Shown: positions 24,416 through 33,311, counted from the first letter of the stretch. The stretch: 42,335 bases of DNA from Candidatus Saccharimonadota bacterium (GCA_017514105.1 JAFWKY010000015.1:84834-127168); one strand, 5' to 3'. Numbers and translations are program-made. The notes: a model not told the origin generated them from the sequence alone.

Positions 24416-26593
24416 CTATGCAAGCCTTTCAAACTTTACATCGCCTTCTAGCCGTCCGCAGTGTGGGCACCTGTCACCTGTGATGATGCCAGAAAATCCA
24501 CAAATCGGATCACGGTCTACCGGATGGTTTACCGAACCATAGCCAATGCCACAGTCATGCATCTTGCGAATGACGGCCTCAAACGCCGGCAAGTTTTGCG
24601 ACGGATCACCATCCAACTCAATGTATGTAATGTGTCCGGCATTGCAAAGATTATGATACGGTGCCTCAATTTCAATCTTTTCAAATGCTGAAATCGAATA
24701 ATATACTGGTACATGGAACGAGTTAGTATAAAAGTCCCTATCAGTTACGCCCTTAATCTTACCGTATTCCTTGCGATCAATTTTGGTAAATCTACCAGCA
24801 ATGCCTTCTGCAGGAGTGGCAAGTAGAGAGAAGTTCAACTTGTATTTCTTGCAGTATTCGTCGCACTTTTCGCGCATATGAGTAATAATATCTAGACCGA
24901 GTTCGCGCGCATCTGCATCTTCGCCGTGATGTTTGCCTACCATTGCGACCAAAGTTTCGGCAAGACCGATAAAACCAATAGATAATGTTCCGTGTTTAAT
25001 TACATCACGCAAAGTATCATTCCAGCCAAGTTTCTCGCTACCAAACCAGTTGCCCTGACCCATCAAGAATGGGAAGTTGCGCACGTGTTGATTCGCCTGG
25101 AATTCAAAACGCTCCAAGAGTTCATCCTTCACGAGGTCCATTTTTTCATCCAAATCAGTGTAAAATGCATCCCAGTCCGCTTCTTTGCGTTCGCCTAGTG
25201 CGATACCGTGTTTGATACCAAGGCGTACTAGATTTACCGTAGTGAACGAAAGATTACCACGCCCAGTCACGATACCGTCCGACTCTGGAAACACTGACGC
25301 GAACACGCGCGTACGACAACCCATCGTTGCAATTTCAGTACGATAATCGCCTTTCTTGTAGTATTTTAGGTTGTATGGCGCATCGATGAAGCAGAAATTC
25401 GGGAACAAACGTTTTGCTGAAACTTCCATAGACTTCTTGAACAAATCGTAGTTCGGGTCTTCTGGATTGTAGTTGACGCCTTCCTTTACCTTAAAGATAG
25501 AAATTGGGAAAATCGGTGTTTCGCCTTTGCCAAGACCATTTTCCGTCGCTTCCAACAAATATCGCGACACAAGGCGTCCAGCCTCTGAAGTATCCGTACC
25601 AAAGTTAATAGAAGTAAACGGCACCTGCGCACCTGCACGCGAATGCATCGTATTTAGATTATGTACAAAGCCTTCCATTGCTTGCAATGTTTCGCGATTA
25701 ACATCCTCGTTCGAAGCCTCAATTACTTCTTTTGGCCACTTTGCTTTCTTTAGTTTATCGTCATCGCCGTATTCGTAGGAATCTTTCACCTCCAAATCCA
25801 GTTTCTTGCCAGCAAACTTATTGTACTTTTCCAAATTGCGCTTCAGTGCCTTACGGAACGATTTATTCACGCCCGGCGCCATCGCGTAGTCAAAGTTCGG
25901 AATGGACTGCCCGCCATGTTGTTCATTCTGGTTCGCCTGAAGCAAAATAGCAGCAAGCGCACCATAAGAACTGATCGAGTTCGGCGTACGCAGATGTCCG
26001 TGTCCAGTGTTAAATCCGCCATTTTCAAACAGTACAAACGGGTCACTCTGACAACAAGTGAGTGTACCAGTCGCATAAAAATCCAAGTCATGAATGTGAA
26101 TATCGCCATTATCATGCGCCGCCGCGATGTCAGGACGGAGTAACAGTGTTTTGGCGAAAACCTTAGAACCTTCTGCGCCGAACTGAAGCATCTTACCCAT
26201 CGCAGAGTTACCATCAACGTTCGCATTGGAGCGTTTTACATCAGAATCTTCTGACGCGTCCGCATGCGAAATCGTCTTGTAAATGTTCATAAGGTCAGAT
26301 TTCGCTTCACGAATACGAGAACGCTCTTGGCGATACTGAATATATTCGCGCGCAGTGCGCTTAAACGATGATTCCAGCAAAACTTCTTCAACAATATCCT
26401 GAATCTGCTCCACATGTGGAGTGCGAGTCTTCAATGTTTCTTCGGCTCTCTTTACAACCTTCTCCGCGAGAGCCCTTGCCCTATCAGCCTTAAACTCCTC
26501 TGTCTTTAGCCCAGCCTTTGCGATCGCATCAGCGATTTTTTCTGGGTTGAAATTCACGATTTTACCGTCGCGCTTCTTGATTTTTTTGAACAT
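24416..26593 (-). CDS. nrdD: Class III anaerobic ribonucleoside-triphosphate reductase, C-terminus apparently truncated
   Basis: 725 residues from the ATG at 26593, which has AAGGAGG 8 nt upstream; the frame itself opens at TTG 26611. An N-terminal ATP-cone (~1-90, KKIKKRDGKIVNFNPEKI) precedes the barrel: CCQSDPFVLFENG, NFDYAMAPGVNKSF, FTSINFGTDTSEAGR and GRGNLSFTTVNLVRLG. The C-terminal zinc site is present (DPICGFSG and CPHCGRLEG). Homologues continue after the FER motif with an RRITGYLVG-like glycyl-radical segment; here the protein stops at FERLA. It needs NrdG, encoded 2 bp downstream. A palindromic site overlaps the promoter. Confidence 0.9.
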   Translation of the reverse strand: MFKKIKKRDGKIVNFNPEKIADAIAKAGLKTEEFKADRARALAEKVVKRAEETLKTRTPHVEQIQDIVEEVLLESSFKRTAREYIQYRQERSRIREAKSDLMNIYKTISHADASEDSDVKRSNANVDGNSAMGKMLQFGAEGSKVFAKTLLLRPDIAAAHDNGDIHIHDLDFYATGTLTCCQSDPFVLFENGGFNTGHGHLRTPNSISSYGALAAILLQANQNEQHGGQSIPNFDYAMAPGVNKSFRKALKRNLEKYNKFAGKKLDLEVKDSYEYGDDDKLKKAKWPKEVIEASNEDVNRETLQAMEGFVHNLNTMHSRAGAQVPFTSINFGTDTSEAGRLVSRYLLEATENGLGKGETPIFPISIFKVKEGVNYNPEDPNYDLFKKSMEVSAKRLFPNFCFIDAPYNLKYYKKGDYRTEIATMGCRTRVFASVFPESDGIVTGRGNLSFTTVNLVRLGIKHGIALGERKEADWDAFYTDLDEKMDLVKDELLERFEFQANQHVRNFPFLMGQGNWFGSEKLGWNDTLRDVIKHGTLSIGFIGLAETLVAMVGKHHGEDADARELGLDIITHMREKCDEYCKKYKLNFSLLATPAEGIAGRFTKIDRKEYGKIKGVTDRDFYTNSFHVPVYYSISAFEKIEIEAPYHNLCNAGHITYIELDGDPSQNLPAFEAVIRKMHDCGIGYGSVNHPVDRDPICGFSGIITGDRCPHCGRLEGDVKFERLA

Positions 26594-26706
26594 GAAATAT
26601 ACCTCCTTCAATGTATTCCAGTTTCAATTTGTTATATCTATGACCTATTGATTGTAGACAGTGATGGTAATGCTAATTTCTCCGCTACATTTAGTGTCTT
26701 ACAACG

Positions 26707-26735
26707 AGTATACACCACCATATGTGGATTTACAA
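26707..26735 (-). promoter_or_regulatory. nrdDG promoter with palindromic operator in the spacer
   Basis: On the minus strand TTGTAA (26730-26735), 17 nt, and TATACT (26707-26712). The spacer is filled by ATCCACATATGGTGGTG, an imperfect inverted repeat similar to an NrdR box. A second inverted repeat, TTTTACGTT-AAAA-AACGTAAAA, lies just upstream at 26739-26760. The leader is ~105 nt and otherwise shows nothing I recognise. Confidence 0.5.
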
Positions 26736-26815
26736 TACTTTTACGTTAAAAAACGTAAAAATTACAACACTGACAGAAAGCATAAGCGCCGCTTTACTTT
26801 TTATCTAAACTGTGG

Positions 26816-26821
26816 TATAAT
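26816..26821 (+). promoter_or_regulatory. -10 box of VanY-like gene
   Basis: TATAAT, with a weak TTTACT 17 nt upstream (26793-26798). AGGGGG lies ~7 nt before the ATG at 26854. Confidence 0.5.
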
Positions 26822-26853
26822 TATAAGATAGATATTGGTACAGGGGGTAAAAT

Positions 26854-27528
26854 ATGAAAAAAATACTAAATATCTTTATGGTTCTTTTCATTTCGTTCGC
26901 AAGCGGCTGTCAAGGAAATTTAAGAGGTTCAGACGTCACCGCAGATTATGCGCGAGACTATCTAATTATAGTCAACGACCAAAATCCTTACGATTTTAAC
27001 GGTGAATACGCTGCAAATCTCCAGGACGACCTAGCCAGGACATACCAGGCCGACTCAGGCGATGATGAGCTTCTAGAATACAAAACTCTAGAATATTTTC
27101 ATCAACTAAAAATTGCCGCCAGAAAACAAGGCATTGAAATCGGTCTAATCAGTGGTTATCGCACCAAGGAAAACCAACAATGGCTATACGACAACTACAA
27201 ACTGACTCCGCAGGTAAAGCCTGGTTATTCCGAACACCATACTGGACTCAACATCAGTATAGCGATTAATGGATATTTGCCTAACGGCGAAGGTCCGTAC
27301 TGGCTCAGTGAAGGCGACAAAATACCAGAAAACGCGGAACTCACCAAACTTTTACCCGACTACGGTTTCATCCGCCGTTATCCAGCCGGCAAAGAAGATT
27401 TAACTGGCCATGATGCGGCTCCGTACGAGATTCGTTTCGTTGGATCGCCAGAAATAGCGCACACTATTATGGACAATGGGCTCTGCCTTGAAGAATACGT
27501 CAGTAAACACAGCCACGCTTACGAATAA
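26854..27528 (+). CDS. VanY-like D-Ala-D-Ala carboxypeptidase lipoprotein, probably catalytically inactive
   Basis: 224 residues. The lipoprotein signal ends FASGC with Cys19. The rest follows the VanY/DacB (peptidase M15B) pattern: LISGYRTKENQQWLY, PGYSEHHTGLNISIA, LLPDYGFIRRYP and APYEIRFVG. In active enzymes the second motif is SxHxxGxAxD and the last is EPWHxRYVG. Here the Asp zinc ligand is Ser, the catalytic Glu is Ala and the His zinc ligand is Glu; only the first His remains. It may bind peptidoglycan stem peptides without cutting them. It is a single gene with its own terminator. Confidence 0.85.
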   Translation: MKKILNIFMVLFISFASGCQGNLRGSDVTADYARDYLIIVNDQNPYDFNGEYAANLQDDLARTYQADSGDDELLEYKTLEYFHQLKIAARKQGIEIGLISGYRTKENQQWLYDNYKLTPQVKPGYSEHHTGLNISIAINGYLPNGEGPYWLSEGDKIPENAELTKLLPDYGFIRRYPAGKEDLTGHDAAPYEIRFVGSPEIAHTIMDNGLCLEEYVSKHSHAYE

Positions 27529-27564
27529 GCACCAAGGAGCAATGCAGACAATGCGTCGCGCCTC

Positions 27565-27592
27565 AAGGACGGTATTATTACCGTCCTTTTTC
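27565..27592 (+). terminator. Terminator of VanY-like gene
   Basis: Stem AAGGACGGTA/TACCGTCCTT with a 4-nt loop and a T-run. Confidence 0.85.
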
Positions 27593-28598
27593 AACTCAAA
27601 AAGCCATTAACAATTTGTGACTCAGCCTCCTGCCTAGTCAGTCCCAAACTCATCAGTTTTACAATTTGCTCGCCAGCGATTTTACCAATCGCTGCCTCAT
27701 GAATCAACTCCGCCTCCACCGATTCCGCATCAAGAGAAGGTATGGCAACCACCTTTGCCTGATCCATAATTATCGCATCGCACTCCGAATGGCCACGGCA
27801 ATTATTTTTTCCCACTATCTTGGAACTAAACTTCTGCTCGGACAAATCTTGCGCCACAGCACGCGACACAATGTCCACAGATGAATTTTTGCCAACAAGA
27901 ATCGCCTCTATCTCACTATTCGCAAATTGTCGTCCATGAGTTAATAGTTTTTCACGAATTATTAGTTTTGCATTCTCGCCCACCTCGGCCTTAGTTACAC
28001 GATTTGTAGAAGTGACACCTTTGAGTTGTTCCAATTCCATTATCACTTCGCTACCCTCTTTTTGCCAAAACTCAGTAGTCGGGTTCAAAATCTTCGCTCC
28101 ACTGCCTTGACCAAAACCATAATGTTTTTCCAGATAGCGTACTTTTGCGCCTTTTCCTACAAATAATCTATGCACTCCGTTATGAATTGAATCTTGCCCG
28201 CCACAATTATAAATACCGCAACCAGCGATCAGAGTCACATTAGCACCTTCGCCAATATAAAAATCATTCTCCACTACTTCCTCTAGGCCACTGTAACTGA
28301 TCACCACCGGGATATGCACGCTCTGATTTTTTGTTCCAGGTTTAACACGAATCTCCAGCCCACGACCATTTTTCTTTGAAAGCACCTCTATCGTGGCAGT
28401 AGAATTGCGTTTTACGGCCTTACCATTAATGCGAAAATTATACGCTCCTTCCGGTATTTCGTATAATCCAGCCACTGCTGCGAGCGCCTTTTTCTCAATT
28501 TCGCCAAAATCGAACTCGTCGTATGCTTGTGCGTTGCCGTTTTTGCCGCCCAAATCTGATGCATTCTCTATAACGGCTTTGCTACTCATATTAGTCAT
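27591..28598 (-). CDS. SufB/SufD-family iron-sulfur scaffold (SmsB-like)
   Basis: 335 residues of the SufBD family: a right-handed beta-helix region (~95-290) with GAGCGIYNCGG-like and VRYLEKHYGFG segments, RGHSECDAIIMD and the C-terminal helical EAAIGKIAGEQIVKLMSLGL. It is shorter than E. coli SufB (~495) and lacks the long N-terminal domain. With the SufC ATPase encoded just upstream (8-bp overlap) it forms a two-gene set resembling the minimal SMS (SmsCB) system. No cysteine desulfurase, SufU or second SufBD paralogue is adjacent. AAGGGGG lies 4 nt before the ATG. Confidence 0.87.
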   Translation of the reverse strand: MTNMSSKAVIENASDLGGKNGNAQAYDEFDFGEIEKKALAAVAGLYEIPEGAYNFRINGKAVKRNSTATIEVLSKKNGRGLEIRVKPGTKNQSVHIPVVISYSGLEEVVENDFYIGEGANVTLIAGCGIYNCGGQDSIHNGVHRLFVGKGAKVRYLEKHYGFGQGSGAKILNPTTEFWQKEGSEVIMELEQLKGVTSTNRVTKAEVGENAKLIIREKLLTHGRQFANSEIEAILVGKNSSVDIVSRAVAQDLSEQKFSSKIVGKNNCRGHSECDAIIMDQAKVVAIPSLDAESVEAELIHEAAIGKIAGEQIVKLMSLGLTRQEAESQIVNGFLS

Positions 28599-29265
28599 TT
28601 TCCCCCTTCAATTCTTGCAAAATTATTTCGCTTTTACCAACTTTCTCTACACGCCCATCTACAATTAGCATAATTCTATCAGCAATTTTCATCAAACGTT
28701 CTTGGTGTGTTACAACAATAATAGTCTTACCTTGTCGTTTTAATCGTCTAAAAACCTGCAAAAGATTATCAAAACTCCAAATATCAATTCCCGCTTCCGG
28801 TTCGTCAAAGATCATCAAGTCCGCATTACGCGCCAAGATTGATGCAATTTCTATTCGCTTCAATTCTCCTCCAGAGAGTTCGCTACTTAATTCGCGCTCT
28901 AGATATTCATCCGCGTTTAATCCCACCATTTCCAAGTATTCCGAAACGTCATTTTTGCCACACGCGACCTCAAGCAAGCGTCGCACCGTCACTCCCTTAA
29001 TCTTTACAGGCGTCTGAAAAGCAAACGCCACCCCACGCTTCGCACGTTCCGTCAAATCATATTGCAATAAGTTTTCATTTCCCCAAAAAATCTTACTCGC
29101 CTCATCGGCGGGCAAAATACCCATTATTACTTTTGCGAGCGTAGATTTTCCACTCCCGTTCGGACCAGTAATCGCAAGAAATTCACCATCATCAACATCA
29201 AAAGAAATATCCCGTAGAATTTTTTTCTTTCCCACCGCAAAACTAACCTTCGCTAAACTGAGCAT
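28591..29265 (-). CDS. SufC-like ATPase (SmsC-like)
   Basis: 224 residues, an ABC ATPase without membrane domains: Walker A GPNGSGKS (34-41), Q-loop FAFQTPVKIKGV, signature ELSGGELKRIEIA (~137-149), Walker B LMIFDEPEAGIDI and switch His in VTHQ. The SGGELKR signature and the DEPEAGID variant are typical of SufC. It powers assembly of clusters on the SufBD partner, whose gene it overlaps by 8 bp. Its ATG is 6 nt after TATAAT. Confidence 0.9.
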   Translation of the reverse strand: MLSLAKVSFAVGKKKILRDISFDVDDGEFLAITGPNGSGKSTLAKVIMGILPADEASKIFWGNENLLQYDLTERAKRGVAFAFQTPVKIKGVTVRRLLEVACGKNDVSEYLEMVGLNADEYLERELSSELSGGELKRIEIASILARNADLMIFDEPEAGIDIWSFDNLLQVFRRLKRQGKTIIVVTHQERLMKIADRIMLIVDGRVEKVGKSEIILQELKGEND

Positions 29266-29271
29266 AGTGTT

Positions 29272-29277
29272 ATTATA
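29272..29277 (-). promoter_or_regulatory. -10 box of sufCB-like operon
   Basis: TATAAT with 6 nt to the ATG at 29265. It abuts the stop codon of the upstream ADP-ribosylglycohydrolase gene. Confidence 0.55.
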
Positions 29278-30381
29278 CTACATTTCATCCACAAAATACT
29301 TGCTGTCCTCAAAGCGCGCTTTCAAAATTGGACATTTTGGCATCTCAAGCAAACTATCGGCGACTTCTACCAACTCATTGGCGAGATATACTTCATTGCG
29401 CCATTCTTCTGGAATATTTTCGTAACCATAATACGCTCCAGCGAGTTGCCCATAGCAAGCCGCATTCGTATCGGTATCCCCGCCCAGACGTATGACTGCC
29501 ATCATGCCATCCTTGAAATTGTCAAAATTGAGCAACCCCCAAAGTGAAATAGCAAAAGTATCAACAACATATCCGCCTAAATTACGAAGGTTATCCCCAT
29601 TTTTCTCCAAAGCGCGTCCGACCAAACTATCAAAGTTATCAAGATAAAAACTATCGTACGCATCTTCCATAATCCAACGCGAACAGTAAGAAACAATGTG
29701 ATTTTTCGGAAGACCATGCAGTGCCAGATAGAGCATAGTCGCAAACATTGCAGTAGTTGCCTCCGCAGCAATGGAATTATGCGTTTCCCTAGCCGACAAA
29801 ACGGCCATATCTATAGTCGGCTCAATGTCTTTTAGTTCAATAAGCTCACTCTTTTCGTCATCCGGCCGAAGTGCGAGAGCGCCCTTTGCAAAACCATCTC
29901 CTAGAGTAGGATACTTCTTGTTCGGAAAAGTGTTCGCGATGATAACTGGCGCAAGTCGCATAATCGCACCGTTGCCAGCAGACTCAGTCTTGGGATAATC
30001 ACGCAGAATCACAGGGTGCAGCGCAAAATCTTCTATAGCGCGGGCAGTCTGTCTACCAACGTCGCACGCTGGTTTTCCATCATAAGTCCTGTAGCCTTCT
30101 TCGCTCCAAGCCTTAAATCTTCTCATAATATCGTACGAGTCATAACCACCGTTTACTATGAGACTATCAGCGATGCAGAGTGCCATTTCTGTATCATCAG
30201 TCCAAACTCCTTTTGGTGCGCGATAATTCTGATGGAAATGCTCGATTTTCTCTCCCATCTCTTTAATATAAACATCAGACGGCTCCGGCAAAAACTCAAC
30301 CGGAGCACCCAACGCATCACCAACAGCCAGCCCAACCATCATCCCACGAGCCTTATCTTGATATTTTGATGGCTTATTCAT
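29278..30381 (-). CDS. ADP-ribosylglycohydrolase (DraG/ARH family)
   Basis: 367 residues from the ATG at 30381, 7 nt after a TATAAT; an in-frame ATG at 30402 lies upstream of that box. The magnesium-binding motifs are clear: GLAVGDALGAPVEF, WTDDTEMALCIADSL and near the end RLGGDTDTNAACYGQLAGAYYG. The family removes ADP-ribose from proteins or small molecules. No ADP-ribosyltransferase is visible in the window, so the substrate is unknown. It is a single gene between tRNA-Val and the iron-sulfur operon. Confidence 0.9.
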   Translation of the reverse strand: MNKPSKYQDKARGMMVGLAVGDALGAPVEFLPEPSDVYIKEMGEKIEHFHQNYRAPKGVWTDDTEMALCIADSLIVNGGYDSYDIMRRFKAWSEEGYRTYDGKPACDVGRQTARAIEDFALHPVILRDYPKTESAGNGAIMRLAPVIIANTFPNKKYPTLGDGFAKGALALRPDDEKSELIELKDIEPTIDMAVLSARETHNSIAAEATTAMFATMLYLALHGLPKNHIVSYCSRWIMEDAYDSFYLDNFDSLVGRALEKNGDNLRNLGGYVVDTFAISLWGLLNFDNFKDGMMAVIRLGGDTDTNAACYGQLAGAYYGYENIPEEWRNEVYLANELVEVADSLLEMPKCPILKARFEDSKYFVDEM

Positions 30382-30388
30382 ACTGATA

Positions 30389-30394
30389 ATTATA
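30389..30394 (-). promoter_or_regulatory. -10 box of ADP-ribosylglycohydrolase gene
   Basis: TATAAT with 7 nt to the ATG at 30381. This decides the start, because the upstream ATG would not be transcribed. Confidence 0.5.
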
Positions 30395-30406
30395 TCATAC
30401 AAAAAA

Positions 30407-30483
30407 TGGTGGGGATTACAGGGCTTGAACCTGTGACCTTACGAATGTGAATCGTACGCTCTAGCCAACTGAGCTAAATCCCC
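30407..30483 (-). tRNA. tRNA-Val (CAC anticodon)
   Basis: Acceptor GGGGATT/AATCCCC, D-arm GCTCAGTTGGCTAGAGC, anticodon loop TTCACAT between TACGA and TCGTA, T-loop TTCAAGC, discriminator A and encoded CCA. Confidence 0.95.
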
Positions 30484-30500
30484 ATAGTTATAAACTATGA

Positions 30501-30506
30501 TATAAT
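30501..30506 (+). promoter_or_regulatory. -10 box of prfA-prmC
   Basis: TATAAT followed by 6 nt and the ATG at 30513. Confidence 0.55.
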
Positions 30507-30512
30507 TATACC

Positions 30513-31550
30513 ATGGATTTAGAAAAGTTTAAAGCAGAGCTTGATGAAATAGAGTCGTTTCTCGCTACGCCAGATGCGTATTCGAGCCCAGATTTTGCCA
30601 CCAAGGCCAAGCGAGCCAATCTACTACGCGAAATTATTAACCTCGCTACCGAAATAGAAAAAGACGAAAAGGATTTAGCCGAAGCCGAAGCATTGGTTAG
30701 CGACCCAGAGCTCGGTGAAATCGCAAAGGAAGACGTCGAAAGATTAAAATCCGAAATTCCAAACAAAAAAGCCCAATTAGAAGAATTGCTAATTCCCCGC
30801 GACCCAGAAGACGACAAGCCTGCCATCTTTGAAATTCGCGCTGGCGCTGGCGGCGACGAAGCCTCCTTATTCGCCGGCGAACTATACCGCATGTATATAA
30901 AATACGCCGAGTCGCACGGCCTCAAATACGAACTCATTTCCGAAAACCAAAACGAAGCCGGTGGTATGAAAGAAGTTATTTTCAAAATCAGCGGCGACAA
31001 TGCCTATGGCCAACTAAAATTTGAAGGCGGGGTTCACCGCGTTCAGCGTGTTCCGGTTACCGAATCGCAAGGCCGCATTCATACTTCCACCGCAACAGTT
31101 GCTGTGCTTCCAGAAGCCTCCGAACAAGACCTCGAGATTAAACCAGAAGATCTTCGCATTGATATTTATCGCTCTGGCGGACACGGCGGCCAAGGCGTCA
31201 ATACTACCGACTCTGCCGTCCGTATCACTCACCTCCCGACTGGTATTATGGTCGCGATGCAAGACGAACGCTCCCAGCAGCAAAATCGTGTCAAAGCCAT
31301 GGCCATTTTGCGCTCACGTCTCCTAGAAAAGAAAAAGGCCGAGGAGATGGCGGCAGCATCTGACGCTCGCAAATCTCTCATCGGCACAGGTGACCGCTCA
31401 GAGAAAATTCGCACTTACAACTTCCCACAGGATCGCGTCACCGACCACCGCATCCATTATTCTCGCTCTAACATCCCAGCCGTCATGGATGGTGACATAG
31501 AAGACATCATACACGAACTAATCAAACATGAACGAGAACTCAAAAATTAA
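30513..31550 (+). CDS. prfA: Peptide chain release factor 1
   Basis: 345 residues. The catalytic GGQ lies at ~225-227 ([10 protein letters not shown]). The tripeptide PVT at ~181-183 is the RF1-type P-x-T that reads UAA and UAG, and [18 protein letters not shown] is RF1-like rather than RF2-like. An N-terminal coiled domain covers ~1-100. It is followed at once by the methyltransferase that modifies the GGQ glutamine, with a 23-bp overlap. It is apparently transcribed without a leader. Confidence 0.96.
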   Translation: MDLEKFKAELDEIESFLATPDAYSSPDFATKAKRANLLREIINLATEIEKDEKDLAEAEALVSDPELGEIAKEDVERLKSEIPNKKAQLEELLIPRDPEDDKPAIFEIRAGAGGDEASLFAGELYRMYIKYAESHGLKYELISENQNEAGGMKEVIFKISGDNAYGQLKFEGGVHRVQRVPVTESQGRIHTSTATVAVLPEASEQDLEIKPEDLRIDIYRSGGHGGQGVNTTDSAVRITHLPTGIMVAMQDERSQQQNRVKAMAILRSRLLEKKKAEEMAAASDARKSLIGTGDRSEKIRTYNFPQDRVTDHRIHYSRSNIPAVMDGDIEDIIHELIKHERELKN

Positions 31551-32184
31551 TTTTTACGGCTACGATTTGAATATTACAAAAGATGTGCTCATTCCTCGTC
31601 CAGAAACCGAGCAGGCCGTTGACGCCATTCTTAATCTAGTCGGAGTATCGTATCTCCCTGGCGTAAAACCAAGCAAACCGCAAATCGCAAAAAACATTAC
31701 AATACTGGATGTCGGTACAGGCTCTGGGTGTATTGCTATCGCCTTATCTAAAAAACTGCCCGAAGCAAAAATCTACGCCTCAGATATTTCAGAAAATGCC
31801 CTCAAAGTAGCACAAAAAAACGCCAAAACACTTGGCGTACATCCTACTTTCATTATATCATACTTACTCGAAAATGTCAATTTTACCCCTGATTTAATAG
31901 TCGCAAATCTCCCCTACGTAGATCCTGAGTGGGACTGGATCGACAAAAACGCCCTAGCTAAAGAACCCGCTATCGCGCTCTACGCCGACGACCACGGTCT
32001 AAAACTCATCAAGGAATTAATTAGCGATGCCGCAAAACAAATAGTCCCGTATCTAGTTTTGGAAGCCGACCCCTGCCAACATAAAAAAATCATAGCCTTT
32101 GCCAAAGACTATGATTTATACGAGACGCGCGGTTTTATTTTGACCCTTCGCCACAAAGTGACGGCCAAAGTCGCAAACGATTAA
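31528..32184 (+). CDS. prmC: Release factor glutamine methyltransferase, lacking N-terminal domain
   Basis: 218 residues. Class I methyltransferase: LIPRPETE just before the domain, SAM motif DVGTGSG (~61-67) and NLPYV (~127-131) where PrmC usually has NPPY. The family is ~280 residues; the N-terminal helical substrate-binding domain of ~70 residues is missing and the frame cannot extend, since it begins inside prfA. The prfA overlap and the IPRPETE motif support the PrmC assignment over other N5-glutamine methyltransferases. The stop overlaps the opposing htrA stop by 4 bp. Confidence 0.9.
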   Translation: MNENSKINFYGYDLNITKDVLIPRPETEQAVDAILNLVGVSYLPGVKPSKPQIAKNITILDVGTGSGCIAIALSKKLPEAKIYASDISENALKVAQKNAKTLGVHPTFIISYLLENVNFTPDLIVANLPYVDPEWDWIDKNALAKEPAIALYADDHGLKLIKELISDAAKQIVPYLVLEADPCQHKKIIAFAKDYDLYETRGFILTLRHKVTAKVAND

Positions 32185-33311
32185 TCTGAATACGCTCCCA
32201 GTGTTACATTAACCGCGATTTCATTACCGTCACGAATTACAGTCAACTGTACGGTATCACCAGGTTTGTATTCGCCGATTAGCGAAGACAACGAGCCGGC
32301 CGCACCCACCTTGACGCCATTAACTGCCGTAATGATATCTTTATCCTTGATTCCAGCTTTGGCTGCAGGACTGTCCTTAATAATAGCAGAATAATTAGAA
32401 CTACTATAAATATACGCACCAGAACTGACTGGCAAGTTGTATTCTTTTGCAGCAGCCGGAGTAATCTGAACACCATAAACGCCCAAGTACGCCCTATCCG
32501 CAGAACCCTTTTCAGTTAACTGAGCCAACATTCCCTTAATGCTAGAAATTGGAATGGCAAAGCCCATATTCTCGGCAGTAGAAGAAGTCGCAGTATTTAT
32601 GCCAATCACTTCGCCCGCAGCATTCACTAATGGTCCACCAGAGTTGCCAGAATTAATTGCTGCATCAGTCTGAATCATGTCGCTCAAAGTCTCATAAGAA
32701 GAACCCGTACTGTCAGACGCGGTCAAAGTACGCCCGGTACCAGAAATCACACCCGAAGTGACAGAGTTCTGATAAACGCCTAGCGCATTGCCAATCGCGA
32801 TTACTTGCTGACCCACCGAGATAGTCTTGGAGTCGCCGAGTTTCGCTGCAGAAAGCCCACTGGCATCCTTGATTTTCAGAAAGGCGATGTCATTGAGCGG
32901 ATCAACTTCCACCACTTCTACATCTTCGTATGCAGTGCCATCATCAAGCACTACAGTGATTTTTGATGCGCCCTCAATTACATGTTTATTGGTTAGAATA
33001 TATCCATCCTCAGACACGATTACGCCAGTTCCTGCCGCCGAGCCGGCCACGCTCTGTCCACCATAATAACTATTTGACTTCGTAGTGGTCACAATCGACA
33101 CCACACTATCAGATACCTTGTCGACCACCTCGGCAATAGAGCCTTCAACAAACTCCGCCACATTGCCGTCAGTACCATTGTTTAGTATCGTGAGCGGCGT
33201 AGAACTTTTTTGATAACTCAGTACCGAAAACACGCAGCCCGTACCAGCCAAGACCAATGCAACACTTGCCAACACAACAGCAGCGGAATTTTTACCTTCT
33301 TTTTTTTCCAT
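32181..33311 (-). CDS. HtrA/DegP-type serine protease with PDZ domain
   Basis: 376 residues. One N-terminal membrane helix (~11-33) is followed by a trypsin-like domain with the triad His110 (NKHV), Asp141 (LNDIAFL) and Ser224 (GNSGGPL), and a single PDZ domain (~270-370; AYIYSSSNYSAIIKDSPAAKAG). It is probably a membrane-anchored protease that degrades misfolded exported proteins. AAGGAGG precedes the ATG and lies in the 8-bp gap to the upstream membrane-protein gene, so the two are one operon. Confidence 0.93.
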   Translation of the reverse strand: MEKKEGKNSAAVVLASVALVLAGTGCVFSVLSYQKSSTPLTILNNGTDGNVAEFVEGSIAEVVDKVSDSVVSIVTTTKSNSYYGGQSVAGSAAGTGVIVSEDGYILTNKHVIEGASKITVVLDDGTAYEDVEVVEVDPLNDIAFLKIKDASGLSAAKLGDSKTISVGQQVIAIGNALGVYQNSVTSGVISGTGRTLTASDSTGSSYETLSDMIQTDAAINSGNSGGPLVNAAGEVIGINTATSSTAENMGFAIPISSIKGMLAQLTEKGSADRAYLGVYGVQITPAAAKEYNLPVSSGAYIYSSSNYSAIIKDSPAAKAGIKDKDIITAVNGVKVGAAGSLSSLIGEYKPGDTVQLTVIRDGNEIAVNVTLGAYSD

